From an uncultured Draconibacterium sp. (GTDB lineage Bacteria > Bacteroidota > Bacteroidia > Bacteroidales > Prolixibacteraceae): a stretch of DNA of 64,000 nt. The DNA lies in the NCBI RefSeq assembly GCF_913063105.1, contig NZ_CAJXYQ010000005.1:248001-312000 (forward strand). Reading direction: 5' to 3'. The translations under genes and the position numbers were made by a program. The first letter of the stretch is position 1. The number at the start of each line of letters is the position of its first letter. The notes beneath the pieces are model-generated. The model did not search any database, was not told the origin of the DNA, and saw nothing but the letters and a program-made list of their open reading frames with translations. Below are positions 17,523 to 27,072 of the stretch, piece after piece.

Positions 17523-18110
17523 TTGAACCTAACTAAGTCAAATATTGAACTTATAAAGCTCCTTAAGAAGGGAAATATGGTAGCTTTTGATGCCATATAC
17601 AATCAATACTGTCACAAGCTGCATCAATTTGTATTAATGTATTTAAAACAAACCGAGGATGCAGAAGAAATCGTCCAGGAGGTCTTTGTTAAAATATGGG
17701 AGTCAAGATTGAGAATTGATGAATATTCTTCTTTCGAATCTTTTTTATTTACTATCGCATACAATTCGACCATGAGTTTATTGCGAAAAAGAGTAAGTGA
17801 TAGAAAATCGAAAGATTATTTAAAATCCGTGCAGCAATTTGAGACTTCAGATGAGGTGATTGAAGAAATTCAGTATAATGAACTAAATGAAAAAGTTCAA
17901 TCCTTAATTAATGAATTAACTCCGCGTCAGAAGGAAATCTATCAATTGAGCAGAGAAGAGGGATTAACACATAAAGAGATTGCTCAAAAACTAAAAATAT
18001 CTGAAAGTACGGTAAATAACCATCTTGGAACAATTCTTAAATTCCTAAAATCGAATATAGAAGGTAGTTTGTCTGTAACTGTTTTATTTCTGATTTTATT
18101 TCTTTATTAA
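17523..18110 (+). CDS. ECF sigma-70 factor (first PUL regulator)
   Basis: The 195-residue protein has sigma region 2 (AFDAIYNQYCHKLHQFVL...DAEEIVQEVFVKIWE, about residues 21-60) and region 4 (LTPRQKEIYQLSREEGLTHKEIAQKL...STVNNHL, about 135-175). It ends in a hydrophobic tail, FLILFLY, common in Bacteroidetes PUL sigma factors. A TAA at 17520-17522 touches the TTG taken as the start, and the next Met is 18 codons in and would cut region 2, so TTG at 17523 is the best start. It would be released from the downstream FecR-type anti-sigma factor when the TonB-dependent receptor binds its glycan. It is the likely reader of the motif at 18271-18309. Confidence 0.92.
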   Translation: MNLTKSNIELIKLLKKGNMVAFDAIYNQYCHKLHQFVLMYLKQTEDAEEIVQEVFVKIWESRLRIDEYSSFESFLFTIAYNSTMSLLRKRVSDRKSKDYLKSVQQFETSDEVIEEIQYNELNEKVQSLINELTPRQKEIYQLSREEGLTHKEIAQKLKISESTVNNHLGTILKFLKSNIEGSLSVTVLFLILFLY

Positions 18111-18270
18111 AGTTTTACTAATAAATTTCTGTATATAGCAAGTAACTTTGGAATGCTTGGGAGTTCTGAGAGAAAAGTTCTTAATTTAATCATTTCTTCT
18201 GTTTTGTAAAGGGTAGACTATTAGGGCTCTATGCTTGCAAGCATCTTTTTTGTAAAAAAACCTGTATTTT

Positions 18271-18309
18271 TCTTAGTTGTAAATATTAAGTCTTGCGTAT
18301 TAATATTAG
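18271..18309 (+). promoter_or_regulatory. ECF promoter-like motif I between sigma and anti-sigma genes
   Basis: TCTTAGTTGTAAAT (18271-18284), then 11 bases, then CGTATTAATATTAG (18296-18309). It ends 57 bases before the anti-sigma ATG. The same two blocks at identical spacing recur at 26691-26729 ahead of the enzyme operon. Its core, TGT-N16-GTA (18278, 18297), is also found in motif II at the second sigma locus. It is read as the promoter recognised by the sigma factor at 17523; this is inference from conservation and position. Confidence 0.65.
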
Positions 18310-18365
18310 TTTGTGGTTCGAGTAATAGTATTTTTCGCATGGAGGAGCTATTCAAATAAACAAAA

Positions 18366-19361
18366 ATGAATAAAGAATTACTAATAAAATATCTCAATAA
18401 TCAATGTTCGCCTGAGGAATTTGAATTGGTGACTGCGTGGTTTAAAAACGAAGTTATTAATAAAGAAGGTAAAAAGTGGAGTTTTGAAAACTGGAAAGAA
18501 TTTAATCCGATCATAGAGAATAAGGATGATGAAAGATATAGTTTTTTACTTGATAAAATACACCATAAAATTAATCTCAACAAAACAGAAAAGAAAGAAG
18601 GATTAAGTATACATAAAATTCCTTATTGGTTGACAAGTGTTGCTGCTGTTTTGGTATTTGCTTTATTGTTTGGTAATATTTTCTTTTTTCATAAAGCCAA
18701 ACAATATGATGTGGCCGAGCAGTTACAAACAATATTAACCCCTCCGGGGGCAAAAACGAACATCACTTTACCCGATGGTTCATTAGTTTGGTTAAATTCT
18801 GGGTCTACACTTTCTTATCCTCTAAAGTTTAATAAGGACAGGTCTGTATCATTAATTGGCGAAGCGTATTTTGAGGTAGAAAAAGACGATATGCCTTTTA
18901 TTGTAAATACGAATTATGGGGATGTGGAAGTAAAGGGAACTTCATTTGATGTAAAAGCTTACATTGACGACGATGCGTTTGAAACTACTTTGGTTGAGGG
19001 GATTGTTGTTTTTAAAGAAAATGGTGCGGAAAATGGAGTTACCCTAAAACCCGGTGAACAAATTGCAAAAGATAGTAATGGTTATACCATAAAACAGGTA
19101 GAAACAAAATATTTTACTTGCTGGAAAGATGGTAAATTACTTATAAAAAATGAACCTTTCCCTTCTTTCATAAAGAAACTGGAGCGCTGGTATAATATTA
19201 AAATTGAATGCTCAGATCCGTGGCTGGAAGAAATGCGATACACCGGAACCATTGAAATGGAAAGTATAAGCGAGGTAATGGAACTAATTACAAAAGCTGC
19301 GCCTGTGGTTTATAACTATAACCCCGATACAAGAACTTATACAATAAAAGTAAAAAAATAA
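18366..19361 (+). CDS. FecR-family anti-sigma factor (first PUL)
   Basis: The 331-residue inner-membrane protein has an N-terminal cytoplasmic anti-sigma region (about 1-80, LIKYLNNQCSPEE). One transmembrane segment follows near 85-108 (LTSVAAVLVFALLFGNIFFF). The periplasmic FecR domain is about 118-225 (TPPGAKTNITLPDGSLVWLNSGSTLSYP; EAYFEVEKD; FDVKAY), and a C-terminal DUF4974/STN-binding domain is about 255-330. It relays ligand binding by the SusC receptor, through that protein's STN domain, to the sigma factor upstream. Length and layout are normal. Confidence 0.92.
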   Translation: MNKELLIKYLNNQCSPEEFELVTAWFKNEVINKEGKKWSFENWKEFNPIIENKDDERYSFLLDKIHHKINLNKTEKKEGLSIHKIPYWLTSVAAVLVFALLFGNIFFFHKAKQYDVAEQLQTILTPPGAKTNITLPDGSLVWLNSGSTLSYPLKFNKDRSVSLIGEAYFEVEKDDMPFIVNTNYGDVEVKGTSFDVKAYIDDDAFETTLVEGIVVFKENGAENGVTLKPGEQIAKDSNGYTIKQVETKYFTCWKDGKLLIKNEPFPSFIKKLERWYNIKIECSDPWLEEMRYTGTIEMESISEVMELITKAAPVVYNYNPDTRTYTIKVKK

Positions 19362-19426
19362 TAACAAATAAAATGGTAAAACTTATGAATTGATACAAAT
19401 TATTCTGCCAAGCTGCCAGTTAAAAA

Positions 19427-19459
19427 AAAGAAGCAAGAACTGCAATTTCTCACTTCTTT
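19427..19459 (+). promoter_or_regulatory. Imperfect hairpin between anti-sigma gene and susC
   Basis: AAAGAAG (19427-19433) pairs with CTTCTTT (19453-19459), with an inner AGAA/TTCT pairing across a symmetric CA/CA internal loop. It lies 50 bases before the SusC start. A similar hairpin occupies the same slot at 62297-62324. It may act as an attenuator or mRNA processing/stability element that sets SusC output apart from anti-sigma output. Confidence 0.45.
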
Positions 19460-19509
19460 GTTGTAGCTAATAAATAATCATTATTACTTATTTTAACCAA
19501 TACAAAATT

Positions 19510-22500
19510 ATGGAAAAAAAACGAAGTATCCATGGATTAAGTCCGTGTGTGCAAAAAACGCTTAGAATTATGAGGCTAACGGTATTCTTAATGTTGATTT
19601 CCTTTTTTGGAGTAATAGCATCAGAAAGTTACTCTCAATCTACGAGATTGTCGTTAAAGGTTGATGGAATCAGCCTTGAGGGATTCCTGTTGAAAATTGA
19701 AGAACAAAGTGAATTCCGTTTCTTTTACACTGATAATATTGATGTTGAAAAAAGAGTTTCTGGTGAGTTTAGAAATAAAAAGATCACAGAAATTCTTGAC
19801 GATATTAAAGAAGAGGCTGATATAAAATATGAAGTTATGGGACGGCATATTATACTTTCTCCAGCCAATACCAATGACCTATTAAAAAGTATTCAGCAAG
19901 TTGTTTCCATTTCCGGAACCGTAACCGATGAAAGTGGAGAGCCTTTACCAGGTGTAACAGTGTTGATAAAAGGCACTACTAATGGTGCAATTACCGATAT
20001 TGATGGTAAGTATAAATTAGCTGATGTACCTGAGAAAAGTATCCTTCAATTTTCATTTATCGGAATGAAAACACAGGAAGTTGAGGTTGGCTCTCAAACT
20101 ACAATAGATCTTTCAATGATAACAGATGCTGTTGGCATTGAAGAAGTGGTAGCCATTGGCTATGGTACAATGAAAAAAGCAGATCTAACAGGTGCGGTTA
20201 CTACTGTCTCAGTTAGAGATGTAGAAGGACGTTCATTAACAAATTCGAGCCAAATTCTTCAAGGTAAAGTTGCAGGTGTAAATATCATTCAGAATTCAGG
20301 GAAACCTGGAGACGATGCAGCTACAATTCGTATTCGAGGTATCTCTTCAATTGATAATAATAATTCACCATTAGTAGTTATTGATGGAATTATTGGTTCT
20401 TTCGAAGATGTGAACCCAAATGACATTGAATCAATGTCTGTTTTAAAAGATGCATCTTCAGCTGCAATTTATGGTTCAAGAGCATCAGCAGGAGTTATAA
20501 TTATTACAACTAAAACTGCAAAACAAGGGTTGACCATTAAATATAATGGAACTTATTCTTTACAAAATGTAACCAGACTTCCTGAAGTTGCAGATTCTTG
20601 GGTTGTTGCTGAGTTAAGAAATGAGGCTCGCGCAGCAATTGGAAATGGAGCAGTTTTTACAGATGAAATTATTGAAAAATATAAATATGGAATAGATCCA
20701 AATTATCCTAATACGGATTGGTATGATACTTATTTTGATCCAGCGTTTATGCAGAATCATTATACTACTGTTAGTGCCGTTCATAAAAATTACAATTTTA
20801 CTAATTCGGTAGGTTATGTTGATCAAAATGGTGTGTTAATGGGAACAGTTAACAAGAAGCTTACATACCGTTCAAAAATTGATGCAAAATTTCTGGATGA
20901 TAAATTGCGTGTAAACTTAAATGTCTCAGGATATAAAACTGATACAGATGAGTTGGCTTCTTCATCATACTCAGTAATGACGGAAATTACAAGAATGCAG
21001 CCAACCAGAATTATTCAAAGTGGAGGACCAGATGGAACCGGTGATGGACTTTATACCAACGACGGAAGATATTTTGCTGTGCAAGATTTAGGTGGCGGTA
21101 TCAATAAGTTACAAAAATCTATCAATGCTAATGCATCCGCAGAATTTGAGCCGGTTAAAAACTTGAAAGCACGAATGCAATATGGTAGTTCTATTTGGAA
21201 TCAAGAGCGTGTAACATATTCTCCAGAATACTATGTGACTTATAGCTTCCTTCAAGAGTCTACTACCCTAAAGGAATCAGAATTAATAAAGCAGTGGTAT
21301 AAAAATCAAAACAACCAATTAACCACTACATTATCCTATAGTTATAATTTAAGCAAACATAATCTGTATGCAATTGCTGGTTATGAGTGGTCGGACTACT
21401 CTAGAAATTATGATAGAATTCAGGTGAAACATTTATCTGCGAATTCACCAATATTGGGATTTGGAGATCCTACTTCACATTTTTCTTCTAGTGAGGCAAG
21501 CGAAAACTCAGTAATCTCACAATTTGGTAGAATGAGATATTCATACGATAGTAAATACATGTTATTATTTACTATTCGTAGAGATGGTTCCTCTAGATTT
21601 GCAGATGGAAACAAATGGGGAGTATTCCCATCCGTATCTGGATATTGGCGTGTTACAAAGGAGAATTTTTTTGAATCAAATAATCTTGATCTAAAATTAA
21701 GAGGTTCTTGGGGTAGATTAGGAAACCAAGGAATCGGAACCAATTATGCCGCTTCGGATGTCATGAGTGGAACTGAATATTATTCTCTGGGAGGAACAAT
21801 TGTGCCTGGTCGCGGAACTAGCGTTCTTGCAAACCCGAACACTACATGGGAAACTACAGAGCAAATTGATATAGGATTCGATGCAGTAATTAAGAATAAT
21901 GCTAATGTCTCATTTTCTTATTTCCATAAGAACACATATGATATTTTGGCAAGGGTCACTATCCCAACTTCGCTTGGTGTTACAAATTCACCTTATCAGA
22001 ATATTGGTGATATGGTTAATGAAGGTGTTGAATTAGAAGTTGGATACTTTGGTCAATCTAAGTCAGGTGATTTTAGTTACACAATCAATGGTAACATAAG
22101 TTATCTTCGAAACGAAGTTACAAACCTTGGGATACTTGATTTTGTAAGTCATAGTGAAATGATCAGAAGTCAAGTAGGTCACCCTTTTGCTTCTTATTAT
22201 GGATATAAAACGGATGGAATCTTACAAATTGATGATTTTACATGGCAAGAGGATAGCAATCCAACAATTGCTCATGAGGATCGTATTTATACTTTAAAAG
22301 AAGATCGTGCTGATCCATCAGACATTATGTATCAAGCTGAACCTGGAGATTTAAATCTGGTAGATTTAAGCGGTGATGGTAAAATTACTCCTGAAGATAA
22401 AACGATTATCGGAGAATCAGTTCCCAAGATATTGTATGGAGCAAGTGTTAACCTGTCGTATAAAAACTTCGGTTTAAATATTATGGGGCAGGGAGTCGCA

Positions 22501-22908
22501 GGAGTCAAATCTTATATGTTCGGTTCACTTGTAACTCCTTTCTATAATGCAGGAGGTGCTGCGCTAACGAAAACTTCAGTTGAGAATCGTTGGACGTTAG
22601 AAAATCAATCAAATAAGTACACAAGACTATATGAAGATAAACAAAGAGATGCAATTCGCTCTGACTATAACTTGTTTAACAGTTCTTATTTCAGGGTGAA
22701 AAGTATTGAGTTATCTTATAACGTACCAAAGCATATTATCAATAAGTACGGAATTAAAAACATGAAAGTATTCTGTACAGGTGAAAATCTCTTACTCTTT
22801 ACGAACTTTCTTGAGGGTTTTGATCCCGAGAGAACTTATACTAGCATTTACCCAAGTTCGCATCCACAAATTGCTACATACAGCTTAGGTATAAATCTAA
22901 CTTTATAA
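19510..22908 (+). CDS. SusC/RagA TonB-dependent receptor with signalling (STN) domain
   Basis: The 1132-residue outer-membrane transporter has a signal peptide to about residue 45. An STN domain (about 50-115; LEGFLLKIEEQSEFRFFY) is the partner of the FecR anti-sigma factor. A carboxypeptidase-regulatory-like domain follows (about 130-205; ISGTVTDESGEPLPGVTVLI). The plug begins with IEEVVAIGYGTMKKADLTGAV and contains LVVIDGI and the hallmark VLKDASSAAIYGSRASAGVI. The barrel ends with YSLGINLTL. Together with the SusD lipoprotein 6 bases downstream it imports a glycan fragment using TonB energy. The STN domain makes it a sensor as well as a transporter. Confidence 0.97.
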   Translation: MEKKRSIHGLSPCVQKTLRIMRLTVFLMLISFFGVIASESYSQSTRLSLKVDGISLEGFLLKIEEQSEFRFFYTDNIDVEKRVSGEFRNKKITEILDDIKEEADIKYEVMGRHIILSPANTNDLLKSIQQVVSISGTVTDESGEPLPGVTVLIKGTTNGAITDIDGKYKLADVPEKSILQFSFIGMKTQEVEVGSQTTIDLSMITDAVGIEEVVAIGYGTMKKADLTGAVTTVSVRDVEGRSLTNSSQILQGKVAGVNIIQNSGKPGDDAATIRIRGISSIDNNNSPLVVIDGIIGSFEDVNPNDIESMSVLKDASSAAIYGSRASAGVIIITTKTAKQGLTIKYNGTYSLQNVTRLPEVADSWVVAELRNEARAAIGNGAVFTDEIIEKYKYGIDPNYPNTDWYDTYFDPAFMQNHYTTVSAVHKNYNFTNSVGYVDQNGVLMGTVNKKLTYRSKIDAKFLDDKLRVNLNVSGYKTDTDELASSSYSVMTEITRMQPTRIIQSGGPDGTGDGLYTNDGRYFAVQDLGGGINKLQKSINANASAEFEPVKNLKARMQYGSSIWNQERVTYSPEYYVTYSFLQESTTLKESELIKQWYKNQNNQLTTTLSYSYNLSKHNLYAIAGYEWSDYSRNYDRIQVKHLSANSPILGFGDPTSHFSSSEASENSVISQFGRMRYSYDSKYMLLFTIRRDGSSRFADGNKWGVFPSVSGYWRVTKENFFESNNLDLKLRGSWGRLGNQGIGTNYAASDVMSGTEYYSLGGTIVPGRGTSVLANPNTTWETTEQIDIGFDAVIKNNANVSFSYFHKNTYDILARVTIPTSLGVTNSPYQNIGDMVNEGVELEVGYFGQSKSGDFSYTINGNISYLRNEVTNLGILDFVSHSEMIRSQVGHPFASYYGYKTDGILQIDDFTWQEDSNPTIAHEDRIYTLKEDRADPSDIMYQAEPGDLNLVDLSGDGKITPEDKTIIGESVPKILYGASVNLSYKNFGLNIMGQGVAGVKSYMFGSLVTPFYNAGGAALTKTSVENRWTLENQSNKYTRLYEDKQRDAIRSDYNLFNSSYFRVKSIELSYNVPKHIINKYGIKNMKVFCTGENLLLFTNFLEGFDPERTYTSIYPSSHPQIATYSLGINLTL

Positions 22909-22914
22909 AAACAT

Positions 22915-24531
22915 ATGGAAATGAAATTAAAAAAAATATATATCGTATTAATAATCTTCATGGTTGCTATAAGTTGTAATGAAGATGATTATTTGGATAA
23001 AAAACCAATCGATTTTCTATCACCTGATAGTTTCACAAGTGAAAAAGACGTTCGTGAAGCTGTAAATGGAATTTACAAAGCATTTATTTCTGATAAGGAA
23101 GAGCCAATAAAAACAGATTTTATTGTTGATAATGGATATTATGTAGGTTACAACGACATGTGGACTCGTACTTACAATAGTGAAAGTCCATTTATTGAGG
23201 CAAAGTGGTCACGTAACTATAAAATGATCCTACGAGCTAATACCGTTCTTCATTATATGGACAATGTTGAATTATCTGATGCAATCTACAATCAGCATAA
23301 AGGTGAAGCAAAATTTTTAAGAGCTTTAGCATATTTTGATTTATCTGAATTTTACGGAGATGTACCCTTAAGAACAGCTCCTGAAAGTTTGTCAGAAGCA
23401 GATAAAGCTGTAACAGCCAAAGGCGATATTGTCAACTTTGTTCTGGATGAATTAGAAGAGGCTGCAGAACTGTTGCCAGTAACATATGCAGTTACAGAAA
23501 GAGGAAGAGCTACTAAAGGTGCTGCTTTGGCAATTAAAGCAAGGGTATATTTATATAATGGATTATATGACAAAGCCGTAGAATATTGTCAAAAAGTAAA
23601 AGCTTTAGATCAATATTCTTTAATGGATGATTTTTATACCATGTTCCTTCCTGAAACTGAAGGAAGTAACACGGAATCAATTTTTGAGATGCAATTTGAA
23701 ACTGATGCACGGGCACAGGATTTATCAAATAATTGGTATTCTTATTTTGTACAATGGGGAGGTTTCCAGATTTTAGTAGGGCTTGAACAAGCTTTTTATA
23801 CTACAAACGGTTTAGCCCTCGACGATCCAAATAATGATATGTATGATACCACTATAAACACTGATATTTTTAATCCTGATTATATCATTGGTGGAGGATA
23901 CGATAATAGGTTTAGCAATCGTGATCCAAGATTATATGCTACTTTAATGGTACCATATTCAATAAGAGATTATAGAAGCGACGGAGAACCGGTTATTTTA
24001 TATCCTGATCATATTAAGAATGCAAACTTTACTGGTATCAAAGCAAAAAAATATGCCGATTACTCTGACAATAAAATCACTTTTATTTCAGGTGTAAATC
24101 CGGTGATTATTCGCTATGCTGATATCCTATTAATGGAAGCTGAAGCATTAATTGAATTGGGCGGATATGATGAATCATATGTTCGTTCTTTAATTGATGA
24201 GGTAAGGCAACGTCCTTCAGTAATGATGCCTAAGGTTGAAGATGCGGAAGGTACAGGTTTATCTCAGGAAGAATTAAGAGACATTGTACGTCATGAAAGA
24301 CGTGTAGAATTTGCATTAGAAGGACTTAGATATTTTGATGTAAAAAGGTGGGATGTCGGAGCTGAAGTGTTAACTGACGGTTTAGGTTATAGGCCAGATA
24401 AACTTAAAAATAACTCTGCGGAATATGAAATTTACGCTTACCAGCCACGTACTTTTGATCCGGTAAAAGGATACCTTTGGCCGATTCCAAAATCGGAAAC
24501 TGATTCAAACAAATCGATTCCAAGTAATTAA
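22915..24531 (+). CDS. SusD/RagB glycan-capture lipoprotein
   Basis: A 538-residue SusD-like lipoprotein. The lipobox Cys is in AISCNEDDYLD, followed by acidic residues usual for surface export. The TPR-like helices are visible (GEAKFLRALAYFDLSEFYGDVPL; KGAALAIKARVYLYNGLYDKAVEYC). The C-terminal SusD core includes VIIRYADILLMEAEALIELGG and ELRDIVRHERRVEFALEGLRYFDVKRW. It forms the lid over SusC and binds glycan at the cell surface. It is 6 bases downstream of susC, so both are co-transcribed. Confidence 0.96.
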   Translation: MEMKLKKIYIVLIIFMVAISCNEDDYLDKKPIDFLSPDSFTSEKDVREAVNGIYKAFISDKEEPIKTDFIVDNGYYVGYNDMWTRTYNSESPFIEAKWSRNYKMILRANTVLHYMDNVELSDAIYNQHKGEAKFLRALAYFDLSEFYGDVPLRTAPESLSEADKAVTAKGDIVNFVLDELEEAAELLPVTYAVTERGRATKGAALAIKARVYLYNGLYDKAVEYCQKVKALDQYSLMDDFYTMFLPETEGSNTESIFEMQFETDARAQDLSNNWYSYFVQWGGFQILVGLEQAFYTTNGLALDDPNNDMYDTTINTDIFNPDYIIGGGYDNRFSNRDPRLYATLMVPYSIRDYRSDGEPVILYPDHIKNANFTGIKAKKYADYSDNKITFISGVNPVIIRYADILLMEAEALIELGGYDESYVRSLIDEVRQRPSVMMPKVEDAEGTGLSQEELRDIVRHERRVEFALEGLRYFDVKRWDVGAEVLTDGLGYRPDKLKNNSAEYEIYAYQPRTFDPVKGYLWPIPKSETDSNKSIPSN

Positions 24532-24551
24532 TTTGCTTAATTTCTAAAATT

Positions 24552-25478
24552 ATGAAAGTTAAAAACATATTAAAATTTTCACTATTAATGGTTGTTTTTG
24601 CATTTTTTGTAGCAATAACCGCATGTGATAAAGAAGATGAAGCTCCTTTAGCTTCAGCAACGTTAACAAGTGAGGTTACAAACATTTTGCAGGGAGATAC
24701 TGCGGAACTTGTTGTTGATATTACAGGAGGGGTTCCTCCATACGGTTTTAGATATTCTGATGGAGTTGAAAGTTACTATGAATTGGGTATTGAGCAAACA
24801 CCTCATATAATTAAGGTGACTCCTGATTCAACCAGAACTTATACTGCAGAAGCCGTTGGTACATATTACCGAAATGTTGGAACGGCTTCAGGTTCTGCAA
24901 CAATTGAAGTAACACCTGTTCAATACGTGTTAGATCAAACTTTCACTGGTGTGAACTCAGGTTTCTTACATGGAACTAATGGATGGCAGGCAAAAAGTGA
25001 TGAAATACAGATTAAAACTGATGATGGAAGTTGGGACCGTAGGGGATTTTACGAATTTGATGCAAGCCAAATTACAACGGTTGAACAATATAACAAATAT
25101 ACTTTCAGCTTTTGGTTAGTGAAGAGTCACGGTCAAGGTGTTAATGCTGGATTGGGAGCTATGGAAGTAAAAGGTTACGTTGGTGAAATTGATAACTCTT
25201 GGACTTGGAACACGCAACCAGGTCTGGATGTCTTGATTGACGGTTATACACAGCAATTTACAGCTGTTTCACAGGATATGCAGATTGAGTTTAAGGGTGA
25301 TATTACGTCAATCGTACATGCAGCCTTGGCAAGCCCAAGTAAGAAATTTACATTAAGGGTGATAGAAAATGTAAATGGTGAAGGAAATGGAGGTTTCTAT
25401 TATATTGGAGGAACTTCATGGTGGAAGGCGGAGCAAAGACCAGCAGTTGGAGTTCTGTTGAGAAGACCAATAGACTAA
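24552..25478 (+). CDS. Surface lipoprotein, likely glycan-binding (SusE/F position)
   Basis: The 308-residue lipoprotein has its lipobox Cys in AITACDKEDE. Residues about 35-120 look like an Ig-like domain (LTSEVTNILQGDTAELVVDITGGVPPYGF is its start). Residues about 130-305 form a jelly-roll-like region (GFYEFDASQI...YTFSFWLV; GYVGEIDNSWTWNTQP) reminiscent of DNRLRE/CBM96-type modules. It is 20 bases after susD and last in the operon, the usual place for a SusE/F-type glycan-binding protein. The ligand is unknown and the family assignment is tentative. Confidence 0.6.
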   Translation: MKVKNILKFSLLMVVFAFFVAITACDKEDEAPLASATLTSEVTNILQGDTAELVVDITGGVPPYGFRYSDGVESYYELGIEQTPHIIKVTPDSTRTYTAEAVGTYYRNVGTASGSATIEVTPVQYVLDQTFTGVNSGFLHGTNGWQAKSDEIQIKTDDGSWDRRGFYEFDASQITTVEQYNKYTFSFWLVKSHGQGVNAGLGAMEVKGYVGEIDNSWTWNTQPGLDVLIDGYTQQFTAVSQDMQIEFKGDITSIVHAALASPSKKFTLRVIENVNGEGNGGFYYIGGTSWWKAEQRPAVGVLLRRPID

Positions 25479-25508
25479 AAATTTGGTAGTTTAGTAAAGT
25501 TAGTTTGA

Positions 25509-25582
25509 ATCTCCCTGATAGGTAGTAAAATAATGGATAAGCAGTTCCATTATTCTGAAACTATCAGGGAGATCATTCTTTT
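25509..25582 (+). terminator. Two-tier hairpin ending the first Sus operon
   Basis: The outer arms ATCTCCCTGATAG (25509-25521) and CTATCAGGGAGAT (25561-25573) pair perfectly over 13 bp. The inner arms AATAATGGA (25529-25537) and TCCATTATT (25546-25554) pair over 9 bp about an 8-base loop. A short T-rich stretch (cattctttta) follows. It lies 30 bases after the last Sus gene, so it is a terminator or a 3'-end stabilising structure. Confidence 0.75.
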
Positions 25583-26336
25583 ATGTTCTAAATTATTTTC
25601 TTGATTTCAATACCAAACGTTATAGCTTTTTCGTGACCAACTATGGCAAATAGTTTTTTGAATCATTTTATTTATTGATACTTCAATAACCAAATTACTT
25701 CTTTAAGGAAGTTAATTCTGACAATGACGTCTTTCCTCAGGAATTAATAATTATAAGATACCTATCGACCTTAGCTGGATCATCTTATAAGGGATGTATT
25801 ACACTCTTTTAAGTCGGTTATTTGTGCGTTTATTTTCATTAAATCAATAAAAAACTGTTTTTTTAATTGATGCTTCTCTTGTTTCTATAAAGTTTTATTT
25901 ATATGTAATCAGAGTGGCTAATATTAAGAAGGTTGGCGTATCCGATTCTTTTCTCAATATTCATTGATATTTTCTCATATCTTCTCTTTTTTGAATTTCA
26001 TACTCTCTTATTTACCAAGAATTTTCTAGGTATGATGATACTGTTTTAAGAAAAGATTATTGAACTGACTATTACTTGTCGGTAATTGAATATCTTCAGA
26101 TAGTATCTTTTATGCCTGACAGGTAAGTAGATGAGAGGTTGTTGTTGCGATCTATAGATTTGTTCGAAATTAAAATCTAGCATTAAGATAATCCTGAAAA
26201 AATTGTAAAGATGAAGTTTACAAATCGATTAATAGTAGCTCATATTTCAAGTGTAAAAATCCGAAAAAGACTTGTTTTAGCAATTGAGGAATTTAGTTTT
26301 TATTGGGATTACTACATTACCATATGTTTCAATTTC

Positions 26337-26375
26337 CAATACGTGTAATATAGCTTTCAATTGTAGTATTAGTAA
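26337..26375 (+). promoter_or_regulatory. Copy of ECF promoter-like motif II
   Basis: AATACGTGT, then 12 bases, then the 18-base string AATTGTAGTATTAGTAAA, ending at 26375. Both blocks are identical in sequence and spacing to 61217-61255, between the second sigma and anti-sigma genes. The TGT-N16-GTA core is at 26344 and 26363. It is inferred to be a target of the second ECF sigma factor, 697 bases upstream of the enzyme operon. Confidence 0.6.
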
Positions 26376-26690
26376 AGGTGAGTAACTCGCTTTTGAAATG
26401 AGCTTATCGTTGGAATATATCGTAAGAGACTAATCAAAGATTCTATGATTTTCGAAGCGAATGGCAAGTTCCCAATATCGGGATTGAAATCTTAAAGATA
26501 ATATTCTATCCTTTAAGAAGAAGGGTAAATAGATATGATTAATAGCTGAAATTGTGAAGAAATGAATAAAGCTTTTTTAGTTGTTCTTCAAGGTTATTTC
26601 TAATAAATAGAATTTTTAATAGATGTAAAATGGTGATAGATAGATTGATATGGCTTGAAATCTATTGAGTATAAAAAAAATGACTTTTTC

Positions 26691-26729
26691 TCTTAGTTGT
26701 AAATCTCTCCATTTACGTAATAATAATAG
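26691..26729 (+). promoter_or_regulatory. Copy of ECF promoter-like motif I
   Basis: TCTTAGTTGTAAAT (26691-26704), 11 bases, then CGTAATAATAATAG (26716-26729). The first block is identical to 18271-18284 and the second differs at 2 of 14 positions; spacing is the same. The TGT-N16-GTA core is at 26698 and 26717. It is inferred to be the promoter through which the first sigma factor drives the genes from 27073. Confidence 0.65.
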
Positions 26730-27072
26730 ATGTTATTGCAGAAGGAAGATTCAAATAGTAGTAGAGTTTAGTTAAGGCAATTTAATTTTTCGTATGATTA
26801 AGAAGTTGCTTAAAGGTGTTTTAGCATTGCCAATGCATTGTTCAGTTTTATAAAGGCAAAGAAGAATTAAGAACAGAAAATAATTTTGAGTTTATAAGGA
26901 TTGTATAAGTTACGGTATTGGCAAATGCTAAAGATCCTAAAAAGGGTTACTCTTAATTAAGAGAAGACCGGGCGAGTTGAGTCATCAAAAACTAAGCTTC
27001 TACTTATCTGGTGTCAAAAAGAAATATCAAATTAAAAAGTTTAGAAAAATAAATCAATAAAATCAAGAAACT

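Larger units (their letters stand above)
25583..27072. other. Long AT-rich gene-free leader of the enzyme operon
   Basis: About 1.5 kb without a credible gene on either strand; a 19-codon ORF near 26794 is not convincing. It holds a copy of motif II (26337-26375) and a copy of motif I (26691-26729), described separately. I see no transposase remnant, tRNA or recognisable riboswitch. A decayed gene cannot be excluded. Confidence 0.6.

Noticed and set aside
26794-26853. Nineteen-codon ORF starting MIKKLLKGVLALP downstream of the motif I copy
   Set aside because: Too short to support. It could be a chance frame or the remnant of a signal peptide, and no continuation in any frame resembles a known protein.
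25583-27072. Decayed insertion sequence or transposase in the 1.5-kb leader
   Set aside because: No inverted terminal repeats and no translated stretch resembling a transposase were found in any frame by eye.
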